From Bacillota bacterium (lineage in GTDB: Bacteria > Bacillota > Sulfobacillia > RBS10-35 > JAJYVN01), in the NCBI GenBank assembly GCA_021806565.1, contig JAJZXK010000017.1, positions 1 to 43,547 on the forward strand: a stretch of 43,547 nt of DNA, in the 5' to 3' direction. The notes below the pieces were generated by a model, which worked only from the letters and a program-made list of their open reading frames with translations, ran no database searches and had not been told where the DNA came from. Positions 8,734 to 19,614 of this stretch are shown one piece after another (within the stretch, counting starts at the first letter, position 1; every line of letters starts with the position of its first letter). Position numbers and translations under genes: made by a program.

Positions 8734-9915
8734 GTGCCCCGGGCGGTGTCGCTGGCCGAAGCCCAGGAGCGGTTGCTGGCGTCCCTGCCGCCGCCGCCCA
8801 GCGGTTGCGAAACGGTGCCGCTTTACGCTGCGGCCGGCCGGGTGTCGGCGGCCGCCTCCCACACACCCGACGATCTGCCGCCGTTTGATCGGTCGTTGGT
8901 GGACGGATTCGCGGTGCGCTGCTCGGACGGCGGCGACCTGGCGCTGGGGCCGGCGGTGCGGATGGGCGCGGCCGCGGATCCGCTTCCGGCTGGGGCGGCC
9001 TGTCCCGTACCGACCGGCGGCATGCTGCCGGCCGGGGCGGACGCAGTGGTGATGCAGGAGAACGTGCGGCGGGGGGGGGGGGGGGTTTGCCTGCCGCGTC
9101 CCGTCCGGCCGGGGGAGAACCTGGTGCGCCGCGGCAGTGACGCGCGCGCCGGCGAGATCATTCTGCCGGCCGGACGGCGGCTGCGGCCGGCGGAGATCGC
9201 CTGGCTCGCGACGATCGGGCTCTTGGAACTGCCCGTCCGGCGGCGCCCCCGTATCGGAGTGCTGTCGACCGGCGACGAGTTGGCGGCGGCTGGCCTGCCG
9301 GTCCTGCCGGGCCAGGTGCGGGACAGCAACGCCCCGGCTCTCTGCGCGGCGTTGGAGCGGGACGGCGCGGTCCCCGTCCCGCTGGGTGTGGTGGGCGACG
9401 AGCGCGAGGCGGTGCGCGCGGCCCTGCGGCGCGGGCTGGAATGCGATGCGCTACTGTGCACGGGGGGCAGTTCGGTCGGCGAGCGCGACTTTGTCCAGTC
9501 CGAACTGACGCAGGTCATGGGCGCCGGGCCGCTGTTTTCCGGGATCGCCATCCGGCCGGGCCGGCCGACGGCCGCCTTTGTCGCTGGCGGACGGTTTGCC
9601 GTGGCCCTGCCCGGGCACGCGGTCTCCGCGCTGGTCGTCTACGAGTTGCTGCTGCGCGACGCGGTGCGCCGCTTTGGGGGCGACGCCCACCCCAGTCCGC
9701 GCGGTGCGCTTGCCGCGACGCTGGCCGCCGGCCTTGCGGCGCCGGCCGACCGGGACCTTTACGCTCGGGTCCGCCTGGAAGATGGTCGCGCCGTACCCCT
9801 GGAGGGGTCCTCGGCCACGATCGGTAATCTGGCGCGCGCGGACGCCCTGGTGCACTGCGCCGCCGGCTGCCGGCTGGCCGAGGGTGCCCCGGTCGCGGCG
9901 CGTATCCTGGATTGA
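8734..9915 (+). CDS. moeA: Molybdopterin molybdenumtransferase MoeA
   Basis: Inserts molybdate into adenylylated molybdopterin in Mo-cofactor synthesis. About 393 residues, typical length. Visible blocks are LPPFDRSLVDGFAV at the N-terminus, PVPTGGMLPAGADAVV, GENLVRRGSD, the MPT-binding domain GVLSTGDEL, QVRDSNAPAL, LLCTGGSSVGERDF and IRPGRPT, then a C-terminal beta domain. Start GTG 8734 follows GGGGGG by 7 nt; a GTG at 8719 is in frame without a ribosome site. TAGACT at 8706-8711 may be the -10 of the operon. A run of 15 G (9071-9085) encodes Gly-Gly-Gly-Gly in the loop after MQENVRR. First gene of moeA-moaA-moaC-mog. Confidence 0.93.
   Translation: MPRAVSLAEAQERLLASLPPPPSGCETVPLYAAAGRVSAAASHTPDDLPPFDRSLVDGFAVRCSDGGDLALGPAVRMGAAADPLPAGAACPVPTGGMLPAGADAVVMQENVRRGGGGVCLPRPVRPGENLVRRGSDARAGEIILPAGRRLRPAEIAWLATIGLLELPVRRRPRIGVLSTGDELAAAGLPVLPGQVRDSNAPALCAALERDGAVPVPLGVVGDEREAVRAALRRGLECDALLCTGGSSVGERDFVQSELTQVMGAGPLFSGIAIRPGRPTAAFVAGGRFAVALPGHAVSALVVYELLLRDAVRRFGGDAHPSPRGALAATLAAGLAAPADRDLYARVRLEDGRAVPLEGSSATIGNLARADALVHCAAGCRLAEGAPVAARILD
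9071..9085 (+). repeat. Homopolymeric G15 tract inside moeA
   Basis: Fifteen consecutive G bases are read in frame as four glycines flanked by the arginine and valine codons. Such tracts are prone to slipped-strand changes and to sequencing error. The reading frame on both sides is the correct MoeA frame, so the length as given is the functional one. Confidence 0.95.
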
Positions 9916-9985
9916 GGGCCCGGCGCGCGTGGCGGCACGGCCGCCGGCGCGGGCGTAGAATCGGTTGGCTGGAGGCGCTGTCGTC

Positions 9986-10963
9986 GTGGAAGACCTCTAT
10001 GGCCGGGTGGTCACCTATCTGCGGGTCTCGGTCACCGACCGCTGTAACTTGCGTTGCCGCTATTGCATGCCCCTGGACGGCGTGCGGTTCAAAGACCTCG
10101 ACGACGTGTTGACCTGGGAGGAACTCGAGCGGGTGGTGCGGATCGCGGCCTCGCTGGGGGTCCGGCGCATCCGCGTCACCGGCGGTGAGCCGACGACGCG
10201 CCCCGGGCTCGTCGACTTCGTCCGCGCCGTGGCCCAGACGCCGGGCGTCGAGGACGTCTCCATGACGACCAACGGCATGCTCTTTGCGGACCTTGCGGCC
10301 GATCTGCGCGACGCGGGGCTGCGCCGGGTCAACATCAGCCTCGACAGCCTGCGGGCGGAGCGTTTCCGTTCTCTGACGCACTTTGGCGATTGGGACGCGG
10401 TCTGGCGGTCGGTGCGGGCGGCCTTGGCGCTCGGGCTGCACCCGGTGAAGCTCAACTGTGTGGCACTGCGGGGCGTCAACGACGACGAGTTGGCGGACTT
10501 CGTCGCCCTGACGCTCGACCAGCCCCTGCACGTGCGCTTCATCGAGTTGATGCCCCTGGGCACGAGCCACCCCTGGGCCCGCGACAAGCTGATGCCGCTC
10601 GCCGACATGCGCCAGCGCATCGCCGAGCGCTACGAACTCGAAGCCGCCAGCGTCGACGGCGGCGGTCCCGCCAGCTGCTTCCGAGTCCCCGGCGGCGCGG
10701 GCAGCGTCGGCTTCATCACGGCGATGACCGAGAACTTCTGCCACAACTGCAATCGCGTCCGCCTGACGGCCGACGGCGAACTGCAGCCGTGCCTCGGATC
10801 GCTGCTGGCGCTCGACCTGCGCGGACCGCTGCGCGCGGGCGTCTCCGACGACGGCCTGCGGCGGTTGATCGCCAAGGGGATCCGTTCCAAGCCCGAGCGC
10901 CACCTGATGGAGGAGTATCTGGAAGAGACGGCGGGTCGGCGGATGTGGACCGTCGGTGGGTAG
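9986..10963 (+). CDS. moaA: GTP 3',8-cyclase MoaA (radical SAM)
   Basis: Converts GTP to 3',8-cyclo-7,8-dihydro-GTP, the first step of molybdopterin synthesis. 325 residues. The N-terminal radical-SAM cluster motif CNLRCRYC has cysteines at about 20, 24 and 27, followed by RVTGGEP. The C-terminal cluster motif is [18 protein letters not shown] (cysteines about 252, 255 and 269). The chain ends in Gly-Gly, which MoaA needs for activity. Start GTG 9986 has GGAGG 10 nt upstream; an earlier TTG (9965) lies before the ribosome site. A TAGAAT hexamer at 9956-9961 could allow separate initiation. The 3' end overlaps moaC by 8 nt. Confidence 0.96.
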   Translation: MEDLYGRVVTYLRVSVTDRCNLRCRYCMPLDGVRFKDLDDVLTWEELERVVRIAASLGVRRIRVTGGEPTTRPGLVDFVRAVAQTPGVEDVSMTTNGMLFADLAADLRDAGLRRVNISLDSLRAERFRSLTHFGDWDAVWRSVRAALALGLHPVKLNCVALRGVNDDELADFVALTLDQPLHVRFIELMPLGTSHPWARDKLMPLADMRQRIAERYELEAASVDGGGPASCFRVPGGAGSVGFITAMTENFCHNCNRVRLTADGELQPCLGSLLALDLRGPLRAGVSDDGLRRLIAKGIRSKPERHLMEEYLEETAGRRMWTVGG

Positions 10964-11441
10964 TCCGCACCTGGACGCCTCCGGGCGGGCGCGGATGGTG
11001 GATGTGGCGGATAAGGCCGAGACGCGCCGGGTGGCGGTGGCGCGCGGTTGGCTGCGTTTGGAGCCGCAGGCGCTGGCCGCGGTCGCCTCCGGCGAGACGG
11101 CCAAGGGCGATGCGCTGGCGGTCGCCCGGATCGCGGCCATCCAGGCGGCCAAGCGCACCGCGGATTGGATTCCCCTGTGCCATCCCCTGCCGCTGACCTC
11201 GGTCGCGGTCCGGCTGCGCGTGGCGGCCGACCGCGTGGAGGTCGAGGCGGAGGTCGGTTGCACCGGGCGCACCGGGGTCGAGATGGAGGCGCTGACGGCT
11301 GTGTCCGCCGCCTGCCTGACGCTGTATGACATGACCAAGGCCTACGGCCAAGGCGGGGTTATCGGCGATATCCGCCTCATCCACAAGTCGGGCGGCCGCA
11401 GCGGCTCGTGGGAGCGGGCGGGCGAGCCGCCATGGGTGTAG
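10956..11441 (+). CDS. moaC: Cyclic pyranopterin monophosphate synthase MoaC
   Basis: Acts directly after MoaA and converts the cyclised GTP intermediate to cyclic pyranopterin monophosphate. 161 residues, normal for the family. Conserved blocks: [16 protein letters not shown] at the N-terminus, [11 protein letters not shown] in the centre, [21 protein letters not shown] with the catalytic acidic region, and the ending IRLIHKSGG. The start is a GTG overlapping the moaA stop, and the end overlaps the start of mog, so moaA, moaC and mog are translationally linked. Confidence 0.96.
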   Translation: MGSPHLDASGRARMVDVADKAETRRVAVARGWLRLEPQALAAVASGETAKGDALAVARIAAIQAAKRTADWIPLCHPLPLTSVAVRLRVAADRVEVEAEVGCTGRTGVEMEALTAVSAACLTLYDMTKAYGQGGVIGDIRLIHKSGGRSGSWERAGEPPWV

Positions 11442-11947
11442 GCGGGGGCGGGTCGCTTGCCGGGCTGCGTTTCGCGATCCTGACCTGCAGCACGAGCCGT
11501 TCGCCCGCCGAGGACGAAAGTGGCGCCGCCTTGGCCGCGGATGTCCAGGCGGCGGGCGGGCAGGTCGTGGCGCGGGCCCTGGAGCCCGACGACCGCGTCC
11601 GCATCGCGCGCCGGCTGCGCACCTGGGCCGATGCCGGCGATTGCGACGTCGTCCTGACCACCGGCGGCACCGGGCTGGGTCCCCTGGACCTCACCCCCGA
11701 GGCCACGGCGGACGTCGCCACGCGGACGGTGCCGGGCCTGGCGGAACTGATCCGGTTGCGCGGTCTGCAGCAGACGCCGTTTGCCGCCCTGTCGCGGGGC
11801 GGGGCGGCCATCCGCGGCCGGACGCTGATCGTGAACCTGGCCGGAAGCCCGCGGGCCGCGCGCCACGGGCTGGAGAGCATCCGCCCGCTGTTGGCCCACG
11901 CCGTGGCGACCATCAACGGCGGCGGGCACGGTCTGCCGCCCGCCTGA
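11432..11947 (+). CDS. mog: Molybdopterin adenylyltransferase (Mog/MoaB family)
   Basis: Activates molybdopterin with ATP before molybdate insertion by MoeA. 171 residues from ATG 11432. The family signature is [17 protein letters not shown], followed by [31 protein letters not shown] (substrate-binding loops) and a short C-terminus. The fold is the same MoCF-binding fold as in MoeA. A GTG at 11408 is in frame, but the ATG with a GGAGCGGGCGGGCGAG purine stretch upstream is preferred. It ends the operon; about 50 nt later comes the groESL promoter. MogA and MoaB are hard to tell apart by sequence alone. Confidence 0.9.
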   Translation: MGVGGGGSLAGLRFAILTCSTSRSPAEDESGAALAADVQAAGGQVVARALEPDDRVRIARRLRTWADAGDCDVVLTTGGTGLGPLDLTPEATADVATRTVPGLAELIRLRGLQQTPFAALSRGGAAIRGRTLIVNLAGSPRAARHGLESIRPLLAHAVATINGGGHGLPPA

Positions 11948-11998
11948 GGGCCCTTCGCGCAATTGGGCAGGTTTGGTCCAGCTTGTGCCTCGGAGCGG

Positions 11999-12027
11999 TT
12001 GACGTCGCTGAACCACCCCACTATGAT
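11999..12027 (+). promoter_or_regulatory. Sigma-A type promoter of groESL
   Basis: TTGACG (11999-12004), a spacer of exactly 17 bases, and TATGAT (12022-12027). Transcription would begin near 12034, just upstream of the CIRCE operator. Confidence 0.85.
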
Positions 12028-12038
12028 ACGTTCTGGCG

Positions 12039-12065
12039 TTAGCACTCGTTCTCAGTGAGTGCTAA
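12039..12065 (+). promoter_or_regulatory. CIRCE operator (HrcA binding site)
   Basis: The perfect inverted repeat TTAGCACTC and GAGTGCTAA with a 9-base spacer is the textbook CIRCE element. It lies in the 5' untranslated region of groES, so groESL is expected to be repressed by HrcA and induced by heat. hrcA itself is not in the window. Confidence 0.97.
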
Positions 12066-12099
12066 CAGGGCCAGCATCCCGGGGGGGAGGGTTCCGTCC

Positions 12100-14116
<2,017 letters not shown>

Positions 14117-14152
14117 GGACGGTTCCGCTCGGTTCCCGTGTTCCGGTACGCG

Positions 14153-14191
14153 CAGGGGCCCCGAACGCCGTCAGGGCGTTCGGGGCCCCTG
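14153..14191 (+). terminator. Very strong hairpin after groEL
   Basis: A perfect 17-bp stem (left arm 14153-14169, right arm 14175-14191) with a 5-base loop, starting CAGGGGCCCC. It is followed by mixed sequence rather than a T-run, so it may be a U-less terminator or an RNA-stabilising structure. It separates groESL from the HU gene. Confidence 0.75.
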
Positions 14192-14321
14192 TCCATGGGT
14201 GGCCCCCTCCGGCCTCCAGGCTTCGACGACGTCGATCGGCAGGAAGATGCGCCCAGCGTGGCGAAGGCGAGTTCGGTTTCCGTTCTGATGTCGACGCATC
14301 GAGCGGAGGGGGGGTGGCAGC

Positions 14322-14597
14322 ATGAACCGTGGGCAGTTGATCGCCAAGGTTGCCGTGGAGACGAACCTCTCGAAGAGGGACGCGGCCCGTGCCGTCGCTG
14401 CTGTGCTGGGCGCGATCTCTGGAGCGTTGTGCGAGCGCGAGCGGGTATCCCTCGTCGGCTTCGGGAGTTTCGAGGTCCGCGAGCGCAAGGCGCGGCGCGG
14501 CCGCAATCCCAGGACCGGACTGGCCCTGCCCATTCAAAGCCGTCGGGCGCCGGTGTTTCGTGCCGGAAAACCGCTCAAGGCGGCCGTCAATCACTAG
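14322..14597 (+). CDS. HU family DNA-binding protein
   Basis: Small histone-like protein of 91 residues that bends and compacts DNA as a dimer. The N-terminal helices (MNRGQLIAKVAVETNLSKRD) are followed by the core VSLVGFGSFEVRERKARRGRNPRTG, which includes the DNA-gripping arm, and by the C-terminal part FRAGKPLKAAV. The usual arm proline (NPxTG) is present. Start ATG after GGAGGGGGGG. It lies alone between two strong hairpins, so it is probably a single-gene transcript. Confidence 0.93.
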   Translation: MNRGQLIAKVAVETNLSKRDAARAVAAVLGAISGALCERERVSLVGFGSFEVRERKARRGRNPRTGLALPIQSRRAPVFRAGKPLKAAVNH

Positions 14598-14649
14598 GCC
14601 CACCGGCCGCGCGGCGCCCCGGTGTGCACGGACGAGCCATGGGGATGCT

Positions 14650-14695
14650 GCCGGACGGGGTCCCGCCCAAGGCGGGACTCCGTGCCGGCCTTTTT
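14650..14695 (+). terminator. Rho-independent terminator after the HU gene
   Basis: A long near-perfect stem (GCCGG..GGGGTCCCGCC pairing with GGCGGGACTCCGTGCCGGC, with one bulge and a G-T pair) and a tiny CAA loop. It is followed by TTTTT at 14691-14695, the best classical terminator in this part of the window. Confidence 0.85.
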
Positions 14696-14804
14696 GCGTC
14701 GTCCCCCGCCAAGGGCCCGGAGGCCGGGGGAGGGGTGTGGCGTCCGGGCGGAGAACGCCTCGAAGCGGCGCGGTTCTTGGCGCGTCGTGGCGGGAGGGGC
14801 GGCG

Positions 14805-15347
14805 ATGGGACGCGGCGATCTGCCGGTCGGTGTCGAAGAGATCCTGGTGTCCCAGGAGGCCCTGGCGCGGCGGGTGGCGGAGCTCGGGGCGCAGATCGGC
14901 CGCGACTACGCGGGTCGGTCCCTGCACTTGGTGGGCGTGCTCAAGGGCGCGGTCACCTTCCTGGCCGACCTGGCCCGCGCCCTGCCCTTGGAGGACGTCA
15001 CGGTGGACTACCTGGCCATCTCCAGCTATGGCCGTTCCACCGACACCTCGGGGGTGGTCCGCCTAGTCAAGGACCTCGACGAGGAGATCGCCGACCGCCA
15101 TGTGCTGATCGTCGAGGACATCGTCGACACCGGCCTCACCTTGGTCTACCTGCGGGATCAACTGGCGGGACGGGGCCCGGCCAGCCTGGCCGTGGCGGCC
15201 ATGCTGGACAAGCCGCAGCGGCGGCGCGTCGACGTGCCGGTGGAGTATCTGGGCTTTGAAATCCCAGACCGCTTTGTGGTGGGCTATGGTCTGGATCGGG
15301 CGGGACATTACCGGCACCTGCCATACGTGGCGGCGGTGCGCCCGTGA
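14805..15347 (+). CDS. hpt: Hypoxanthine phosphoribosyltransferase
   Basis: Salvages hypoxanthine (and guanine) to IMP/GMP with PRPP. 180 residues. Conserved blocks: [38 protein letters not shown] and the PRPP loop [14 protein letters not shown], then FVVGYGLD near the end. ATG 14805 follows GGGAGGGG by 5 nt. The stop codon overlaps a possible GTG start of guaA, so the two genes form a unit. It links purine salvage to the downstream guaA and pur genes. Confidence 0.95.
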   Translation: MGRGDLPVGVEEILVSQEALARRVAELGAQIGRDYAGRSLHLVGVLKGAVTFLADLARALPLEDVTVDYLAISSYGRSTDTSGVVRLVKDLDEEIADRHVLIVEDIVDTGLTLVYLRDQLAGRGPASLAVAAMLDKPQRRRVDVPVEYLGFEIPDRFVVGYGLDRAGHYRHLPYVAAVRP

Positions 15348-15373
15348 CCCGCGCCGGATGGGGGGAACCACCC

Positions 15374-16930
15374 GTGGGTGTGGACGGAACCGTTGCGGCC
15401 GAGCGCGTCGCCGTGTTGGATTTCGGCGGCCAGTACGCCCAGCTGATCGCGCGGCGCGTGCGCGAGTGCCACGTGTATTGCGAGTTGCTGGCGGGCGACA
15501 CCCCGCCGGAGCGCCTGCGTTCCGGGGGCTTTGCCGCCGTGATCCTCAGCGGCGGTCCATCCAGCGTCTACGGCGCGGACGCCCCTTTCGCCCACCCGGG
15601 GTTGTGGAGTTGCGGCCTGCCGCTTTTGGGCATCTGCTATGGGCAGCAGTTGCTGGCCCATGCCCTCGGGGGGCGCGTGGAACCGGCGGATCACGGGGAG
15701 TACGGCGGGGCCGAACTCGAGGTCGTGGCGGCCGAGGGGGTGCTGGCCGGCCTGCCGCAGCATATGCCGGTCTGGATGAGCCACGGGGACCGCGTCCTGT
15801 CCCCGCCCCCCGGGTTCGCCGTGCTGGGCCGGACCGCGACCACGCCGGTGGCGGCGATGGGCTCGGCCGCGCGCAGGCTCTACGGCGTCCAGTTCCATCC
15901 CGAGGTGGCCCACACCCCGGCCGGCATGCAGGTGCTGCGCAACTTCCTGCACGGTGTCTGCGGCCTGCGCGGCAGTTGGAGCATGGGGCGCTACGCGGAG
16001 GCGGCCTCGGCCGCCCTGGCCGCCGAGGTCGGCGACGGGCGCGCGATCGTCGCCCTGTCCGGCGGCGTGGACAGCTCGGTGGCGACGGCCCTGGTCTACC
16101 GCGCGCTGGGCGACCGCGTCACCGCCATCTACGTCGACCACGGGCTGCAGCGCGCCGGCGAGGTCGAAGAGGTGACCGCCGGCTTCGCCGGCGCTTTCCC
16201 CGGTCTGCGCTTTGTGCACGTCTCGGCGGCGGATCGCTTCCTCGCCGCCCTGCGCGGGGTTACGGATCCGGAGGAAAAGCGGCGCACCATCGGGCGCACG
16301 TTCATCGAGGTCTTCGAACAGGAGGCCGCCCGCCTCGGGCCGGTCGACTTCCTGGTCCAGGGCACCATCTACCCCGACGTCATTGAAAGCGGCGCCGCGG
16401 CCGGTGCCGCGACGATCAAGACGCACCACAACGTGGGGGGGCTGCCCGAGCGCATGCGGCTGCGCCTGCTGGAGCCGCTGCGGCCGCTGTTCAAGGACGA
16501 GGTGCGCACCCTGGGCGAGGAACTCGGGCTGCCGCCGGAACTGGTCTGGCGCCAGCCGTTCCCGGGCCCCGGGCTCGCGATCCGGATTCTGGGCGAGGTG
16601 ACCGAGGCGCGGCTGGAACTGCTGCGGCGGGCGGACGCGGTGGTGCGGGAGGAACTGGGGCCGCACGGCCTGGGACGCGAGATCTGGCAGGGCTTCGCCG
16701 TTCTTCCCGGGGCGCGCACCGTCGGGGTGATGGGCGATGGCCGCTCGTATGGGGAACTCGTGGCGGTGCGCGCCATCGCCAGCCTGGACGGCATGACCGC
16801 CGACTGGGCGCGGCTGCCGCACGAGGTGCTGGCCCGCCTCAGTGCGCGCCTCGTCAACGAGGTGCCCGGGGTCAACCGCGTGGTGTACGACATCACCAGC
16901 AAGCCTCCGGCCACCATCGAGTGGGAATAA
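15374..16930 (+). CDS. guaA: GMP synthase (glutamine-hydrolysing)
   Basis: Aminates XMP to GMP using glutamine and ATP. 518 residues from GTG 15374, which has GGGGGGAA 6 nt upstream. A GTG at 15344 overlapping the hpt stop (GTGA) would add 10 residues. The N-terminal class-I amidotransferase has [11 protein letters not shown], nucleophile Cys in LLGICYGQQ, and His-Glu in [10 protein letters not shown]. The ATP pyrophosphatase domain has the P-loop [10 protein letters not shown], then [14 protein letters not shown]. The C-terminal dimerisation domain ends PPATIEWE. The stop codon sits in a tandem duplication of GTGGGAATA (16921-16939). Confidence 0.97.
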   Translation: MGVDGTVAAERVAVLDFGGQYAQLIARRVRECHVYCELLAGDTPPERLRSGGFAAVILSGGPSSVYGADAPFAHPGLWSCGLPLLGICYGQQLLAHALGGRVEPADHGEYGGAELEVVAAEGVLAGLPQHMPVWMSHGDRVLSPPPGFAVLGRTATTPVAAMGSAARRLYGVQFHPEVAHTPAGMQVLRNFLHGVCGLRGSWSMGRYAEAASAALAAEVGDGRAIVALSGGVDSSVATALVYRALGDRVTAIYVDHGLQRAGEVEEVTAGFAGAFPGLRFVHVSAADRFLAALRGVTDPEEKRRTIGRTFIEVFEQEAARLGPVDFLVQGTIYPDVIESGAAAGAATIKTHHNVGGLPERMRLRLLEPLRPLFKDEVRTLGEELGLPPELVWRQPFPGPGLAIRILGEVTEARLELLRRADAVVREELGPHGLGREIWQGFAVLPGARTVGVMGDGRSYGELVAVRAIASLDGMTADWARLPHEVLARLSARLVNEVPGVNRVVYDITSKPPATIEWE

Positions 16931-17248
16931 GTGGGAATATGGGCCGCGCCCCAGCCTCGAATCGGTGCCGGCCCGGCCGCCGCGGAGCGAGAAGGTTGTG
17001 CTATGCTGGCGACGGCTTCCCACGCATCCCGGGCATCCGCCGGGGTTCGCCGATCGGTTCTTGGACCAGGGTCGAGGGTGCCCCCGCCCGAGAGGCCCTG
17101 GGCGCGGGTGGCCATGCGCCTGGGCGCGCGACGCCGGGCGCTCGACCGGTTTCCGCCGCCGTTCCGCGTGGTTGGCGGGCCGTCGGTGCGATGGCAGGAG
17201 GGCGAGGGCGACGGTCAGCGATAGGTGCCGCGGCGGGGAGGGGCGCCG
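16931..17248 (+). promoter_or_regulatory. Intergenic region and long leader of the purB operon with an extended -10 promoter candidate
   Basis: TATGCT (17002-17007) is preceded by TGC, giving an extended -10 (TGnTATGCT), though the -35 region is weak. Transcription from here would leave a leader of about 235 nt before the purB start, unusually long for this compact genome. The leader is GC-rich and has several self-complementary patches. I do not recognise a purine, PRPP or T-box motif in it. A small open frame spans it (16931-17224) but has low-complexity composition and no recognised family. Confidence 0.4.
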
Positions 17249-18562
17249 GTGATTCCCCGTTACACCCGCCCGGCGATGGGCGCGGTTTGGTCGGACGCGG
17301 AGCGTCTGCGCCTCTGGTTGGACGTCGAACTGGCCGCCGTCGACGCCTGGGCGGAATTGGGCGCGGTCCCGGAGCGGGACGCCGTGGAACTGCGCCGGCA
17401 GGCACGGTTGGACCCGGCGCGCGTGGCCGAGTTGGAGGCGCGCACCGGGCACGACCTGGCTTCGTTTGTGGAGGCGGTGGCCGAGACGGCTGGCCCGTCC
17501 GGACGCTGGCTCCATTTCGGGCTGACGAGCAACGACGTGGTCGATACAGCCCTGTGCCTGCAGCTGACGCGTGCGACCGATCTGCTGGCGGACGGCGTCG
17601 CGGCCGTGCAGGCGGCACTGGCCGTGCAGGCGGCGCGGCATCGCGACTTGGCGGCCATCGGCCGCACCCACGGGGTGCACGCCGAGCCGGTGACGCTCGG
17701 CCTGAAGTTCGCGCGCTGGCACGCCGAACTGGAGCGCGGCCGCGCCCGGCTGCGCCTGGCCCGCGCCGAGGTCGCCGTCGGCAAGGTCTCGGGCCCGGTC
17801 GGCACGTATGCCGGTCTGGATCCCCGGCTCGAGGCGTCGGTCTGCGCGCGGCTCGGCCTGACCCCGGCGCACGGCGCGACCCAGATCGTGCCGCGCGACC
17901 GGCATGCCGCATGGGTGTGCTCCCTGGCGGTCCTCGCCGGTTCGCTCGACTACATCGCCACGGAGATCCGCGGCCTCCAGCGCACCGAGGTGCGGGAACT
18001 CGAAGAGCCCTTCCGCGCCGGCCAGAAGGGGTCCAGTTCCATGCCGCACAAGCGCAACCCGGAAAAGTGCGAGCGGATCTCGGGTCTGGCCCGGATCCTG
18101 CGCGGCAACGCCCTGGTCGCCCTGCAGGATCAGGCGGTGTGGCACGAACGCGACATCTCCCACTCTTCGGCGGAGCGGCTCATCCTGCCCGACAGCGCCA
18201 TCGCCCTGGACTACATGCTGGAACTGCTGCGGGGCATCGTGGCGGATCTGCACGTCTATCCCGACGCCGTCGCAGCCAACCTCGGCCGTACGCGCGGCCT
18301 GTGGGCCTCCGGCCAGGTGCTCCTGGCCCTGATCGCCGCCGGTCTTGGCCGCGAGGAGGCGTACCGCCTCGTCCAGGGACATGCCATGGCGGCCTGGCAG
18401 GACCCTGCTGGACCGGATTTCGAGGCGCGGCTGCGCGACGACGAACGCATCACCGGCGTGCTCGGTCCGCAGGGCCTCGGGCGCTGTTTCGACCTTGGGC
18501 ACCAGCTACGGTTTGTACCCGGTATCTATGCGGCACTCGGGCTCGCCGGCGAGGAGGCGTAG
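17249..18562 (+). CDS. purB: Adenylosuccinate lyase
   Basis: Catalyses two fumarate eliminations, SAICAR to AICAR and adenylosuccinate to AMP. 437 residues. It begins MIPRYTRPAMGAVWS, typical for the family. Substrate blocks are FVEAVAET, HFGLTSNDVVDTA, IGRTHGVHAEP and the fumarase/lyase signature GSSSMPHKRNPEKCE (about residues 261-275). GTG 17249 follows GGGGAGGGG by 5 nt; an earlier GTG (17225) lacks a site. First gene of the pur operon; purS starts 2 nt after its stop. Confidence 0.96.
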   Translation: MIPRYTRPAMGAVWSDAERLRLWLDVELAAVDAWAELGAVPERDAVELRRQARLDPARVAELEARTGHDLASFVEAVAETAGPSGRWLHFGLTSNDVVDTALCLQLTRATDLLADGVAAVQAALAVQAARHRDLAAIGRTHGVHAEPVTLGLKFARWHAELERGRARLRLARAEVAVGKVSGPVGTYAGLDPRLEASVCARLGLTPAHGATQIVPRDRHAAWVCSLAVLAGSLDYIATEIRGLQRTEVRELEEPFRAGQKGSSSMPHKRNPEKCERISGLARILRGNALVALQDQAVWHERDISHSSAERLILPDSAIALDYMLELLRGIVADLHVYPDAVAANLGRTRGLWASGQVLLALIAAGLGREEAYRLVQGHAMAAWQDPAGPDFEARLRDDERITGVLGPQGLGRCFDLGHQLRFVPGIYAALGLAGEEA

Positions 18563-18564
18563 GC

Positions 18565-18873
18565 ATGGAACGGTTCCTGGTGGCGGTGGAGATCCACCTC
18601 AAACCCGCCGCCCTCGATCCTCAGGGACAGGCGGTGGCGGCGGCGCTGCGCTCCCTTGGCCATGACGGCGTGCGGGACGTGCGGGTCGGCAAGCACCTGC
18701 TGCTGCAGTTGGAGGCGGAAGACGCCAGTGCGGCGGAGGCGGAGGCGGAGAAGATGTGCGCTTCGCTGCTCGCCAACCCCGTGATGGAGACCCACCGGAT
18801 CGCGGTGACAGCCGTGCGGCCGGCGCGTCGGCGGTCGCGCGCCCCCGGCCCGCAGGCGGAACCGGCACGGTAG
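18565..18873 (+). CDS. purS: Phosphoribosylformylglycinamidine synthase subunit PurS
   Basis: Small subunit that bridges PurQ and PurL in the three-part FGAM synthase. 102 residues; the usual length is about 80-85. The core is RFLVAVEIHLKPAALDPQG followed by VRVGKHLLLQLE and MCASLLANPVMETHRI. A basic tail of about 18 residues (RPARRRSRAPGPQAEP) is extra. Start ATG 18565 with GAGGAGG upstream inside the end of purB. Its position directly before purQ and purL confirms the assignment. Confidence 0.92.
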   Translation: MERFLVAVEIHLKPAALDPQGQAVAAALRSLGHDGVRDVRVGKHLLLQLEAEDASAAEAEAEKMCASLLANPVMETHRIAVTAVRPARRRSRAPGPQAEPAR

Positions 18874-18894
18874 GTTGGTCCTGGGGGTGTGGTG

Positions 18895-19614
18895 ATGCGG
18901 GCCGCGGTGATCGTGTTCCCGGGAAGCAACTGCGACGCCGACGCCGCATGGGCCTGGGAGCAGGCGACGGGCGGTCCGGCCGTCCGCATCTGGCACGACA
19001 CGGCGGACCTCGGCGGCGCAGAGGTCGCCATCCTCCCAGGTGGGTTCGCGTACGGCGACTACCTGCGCTGCGGGGCGCTGTGCCGCTTTTCGCCCGCCAT
19101 GCAGGCCGTCGTGGCCGCCGCCGGCCGCGGACTGCCCGTGCTCGGTATCTGCAACGGCTTTCAGATCCTCTGTGAGGCCGGTCTCCTGCCGGGGGTCCTG
19201 GGGCGCAACGCCCATCTGCGGTTTGTCTGCACGACGGCGACGGTGCGGGTCGACCAGCCCGCCACCGCCTGGACGTCGGCCTGCGCGCCGGGGCAGCGGC
19301 TGCGGCTGCCCATCGCCCACGGCGAGGGCCGCTACTGGCTGGCGGCCGAGGAATTGGCGGCGCTGCGGCAGCGGGGCGGCGTCGTCTTCCGTTACTGCGA
19401 CGCCTCCGGGGAGGCGGCCGCCGAGGCCAATCCGAACGGTTCGCTGGATCAGATCGCCGGGGTGTGCAACCCCGAGGGCAATGTGGTGGGTTTGATGCCG
19501 CACCCGGAACGGGCCGTGGACGCGCTACTGGGCGGCACCGACGGCCGGGTCCTCCTGCAGTCCGTTCTGCGCTGGTCCACCCGGGCGCACGCGGGGGCGG
19601 CCGCCCGTGGCTGA
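18895..19614 (+). CDS. purQ: Phosphoribosylformylglycinamidine synthase subunit PurQ (glutaminase)
   Basis: Class-I glutamine amidotransferase that delivers ammonia to PurL. 239 residues. Starts MRAAVIVFPGSNCD; has the binding block PGGFAYGDYLRCGALCRF, nucleophile Cys in LGICNGFQIL, and His-Glu in MPHPERAVD. ATG 18895 sits 7 nt after TGGGGG; two in-frame GTG codons just before it (18889, 18892) are too close to that site. Overlaps purL by 8 nt. Confidence 0.96.
   Translation: MRAAVIVFPGSNCDADAAWAWEQATGGPAVRIWHDTADLGGAEVAILPGGFAYGDYLRCGALCRFSPAMQAVVAAAGRGLPVLGICNGFQILCEAGLLPGVLGRNAHLRFVCTTATVRVDQPATAWTSACAPGQRLRLPIAHGEGRYWLAAEELAALRQRGGVVFRYCDASGEAAAEANPNGSLDQIAGVCNPEGNVVGLMPHPERAVDALLGGTDGRVLLQSVLRWSTRAHAGAAARG

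Noticed and set aside
16931-17224. 97-codon open frame in the purB leader as a possible leader peptide
   Set aside because: No ribosome site, no similarity to known proteins and composition typical of random high-GC frames; kept only as part of the leader description.
15308-18502. Minus-strand open frame of more than 1000 codons opposite hpt, guaA and purB
   Set aside because: It is an antisense shadow caused by high GC and codon bias; the translation is low-complexity (His, Gln, Arg, Gly) with no family features, while the plus strand encodes well-conserved enzymes.
16921-18512. Plus-strand frame running into purS through the purB region
   Set aside because: The part before purS overlaps conserved purB in another frame and is Arg/Gly/Pro-rich; the real gene begins at the purS ATG 18565.
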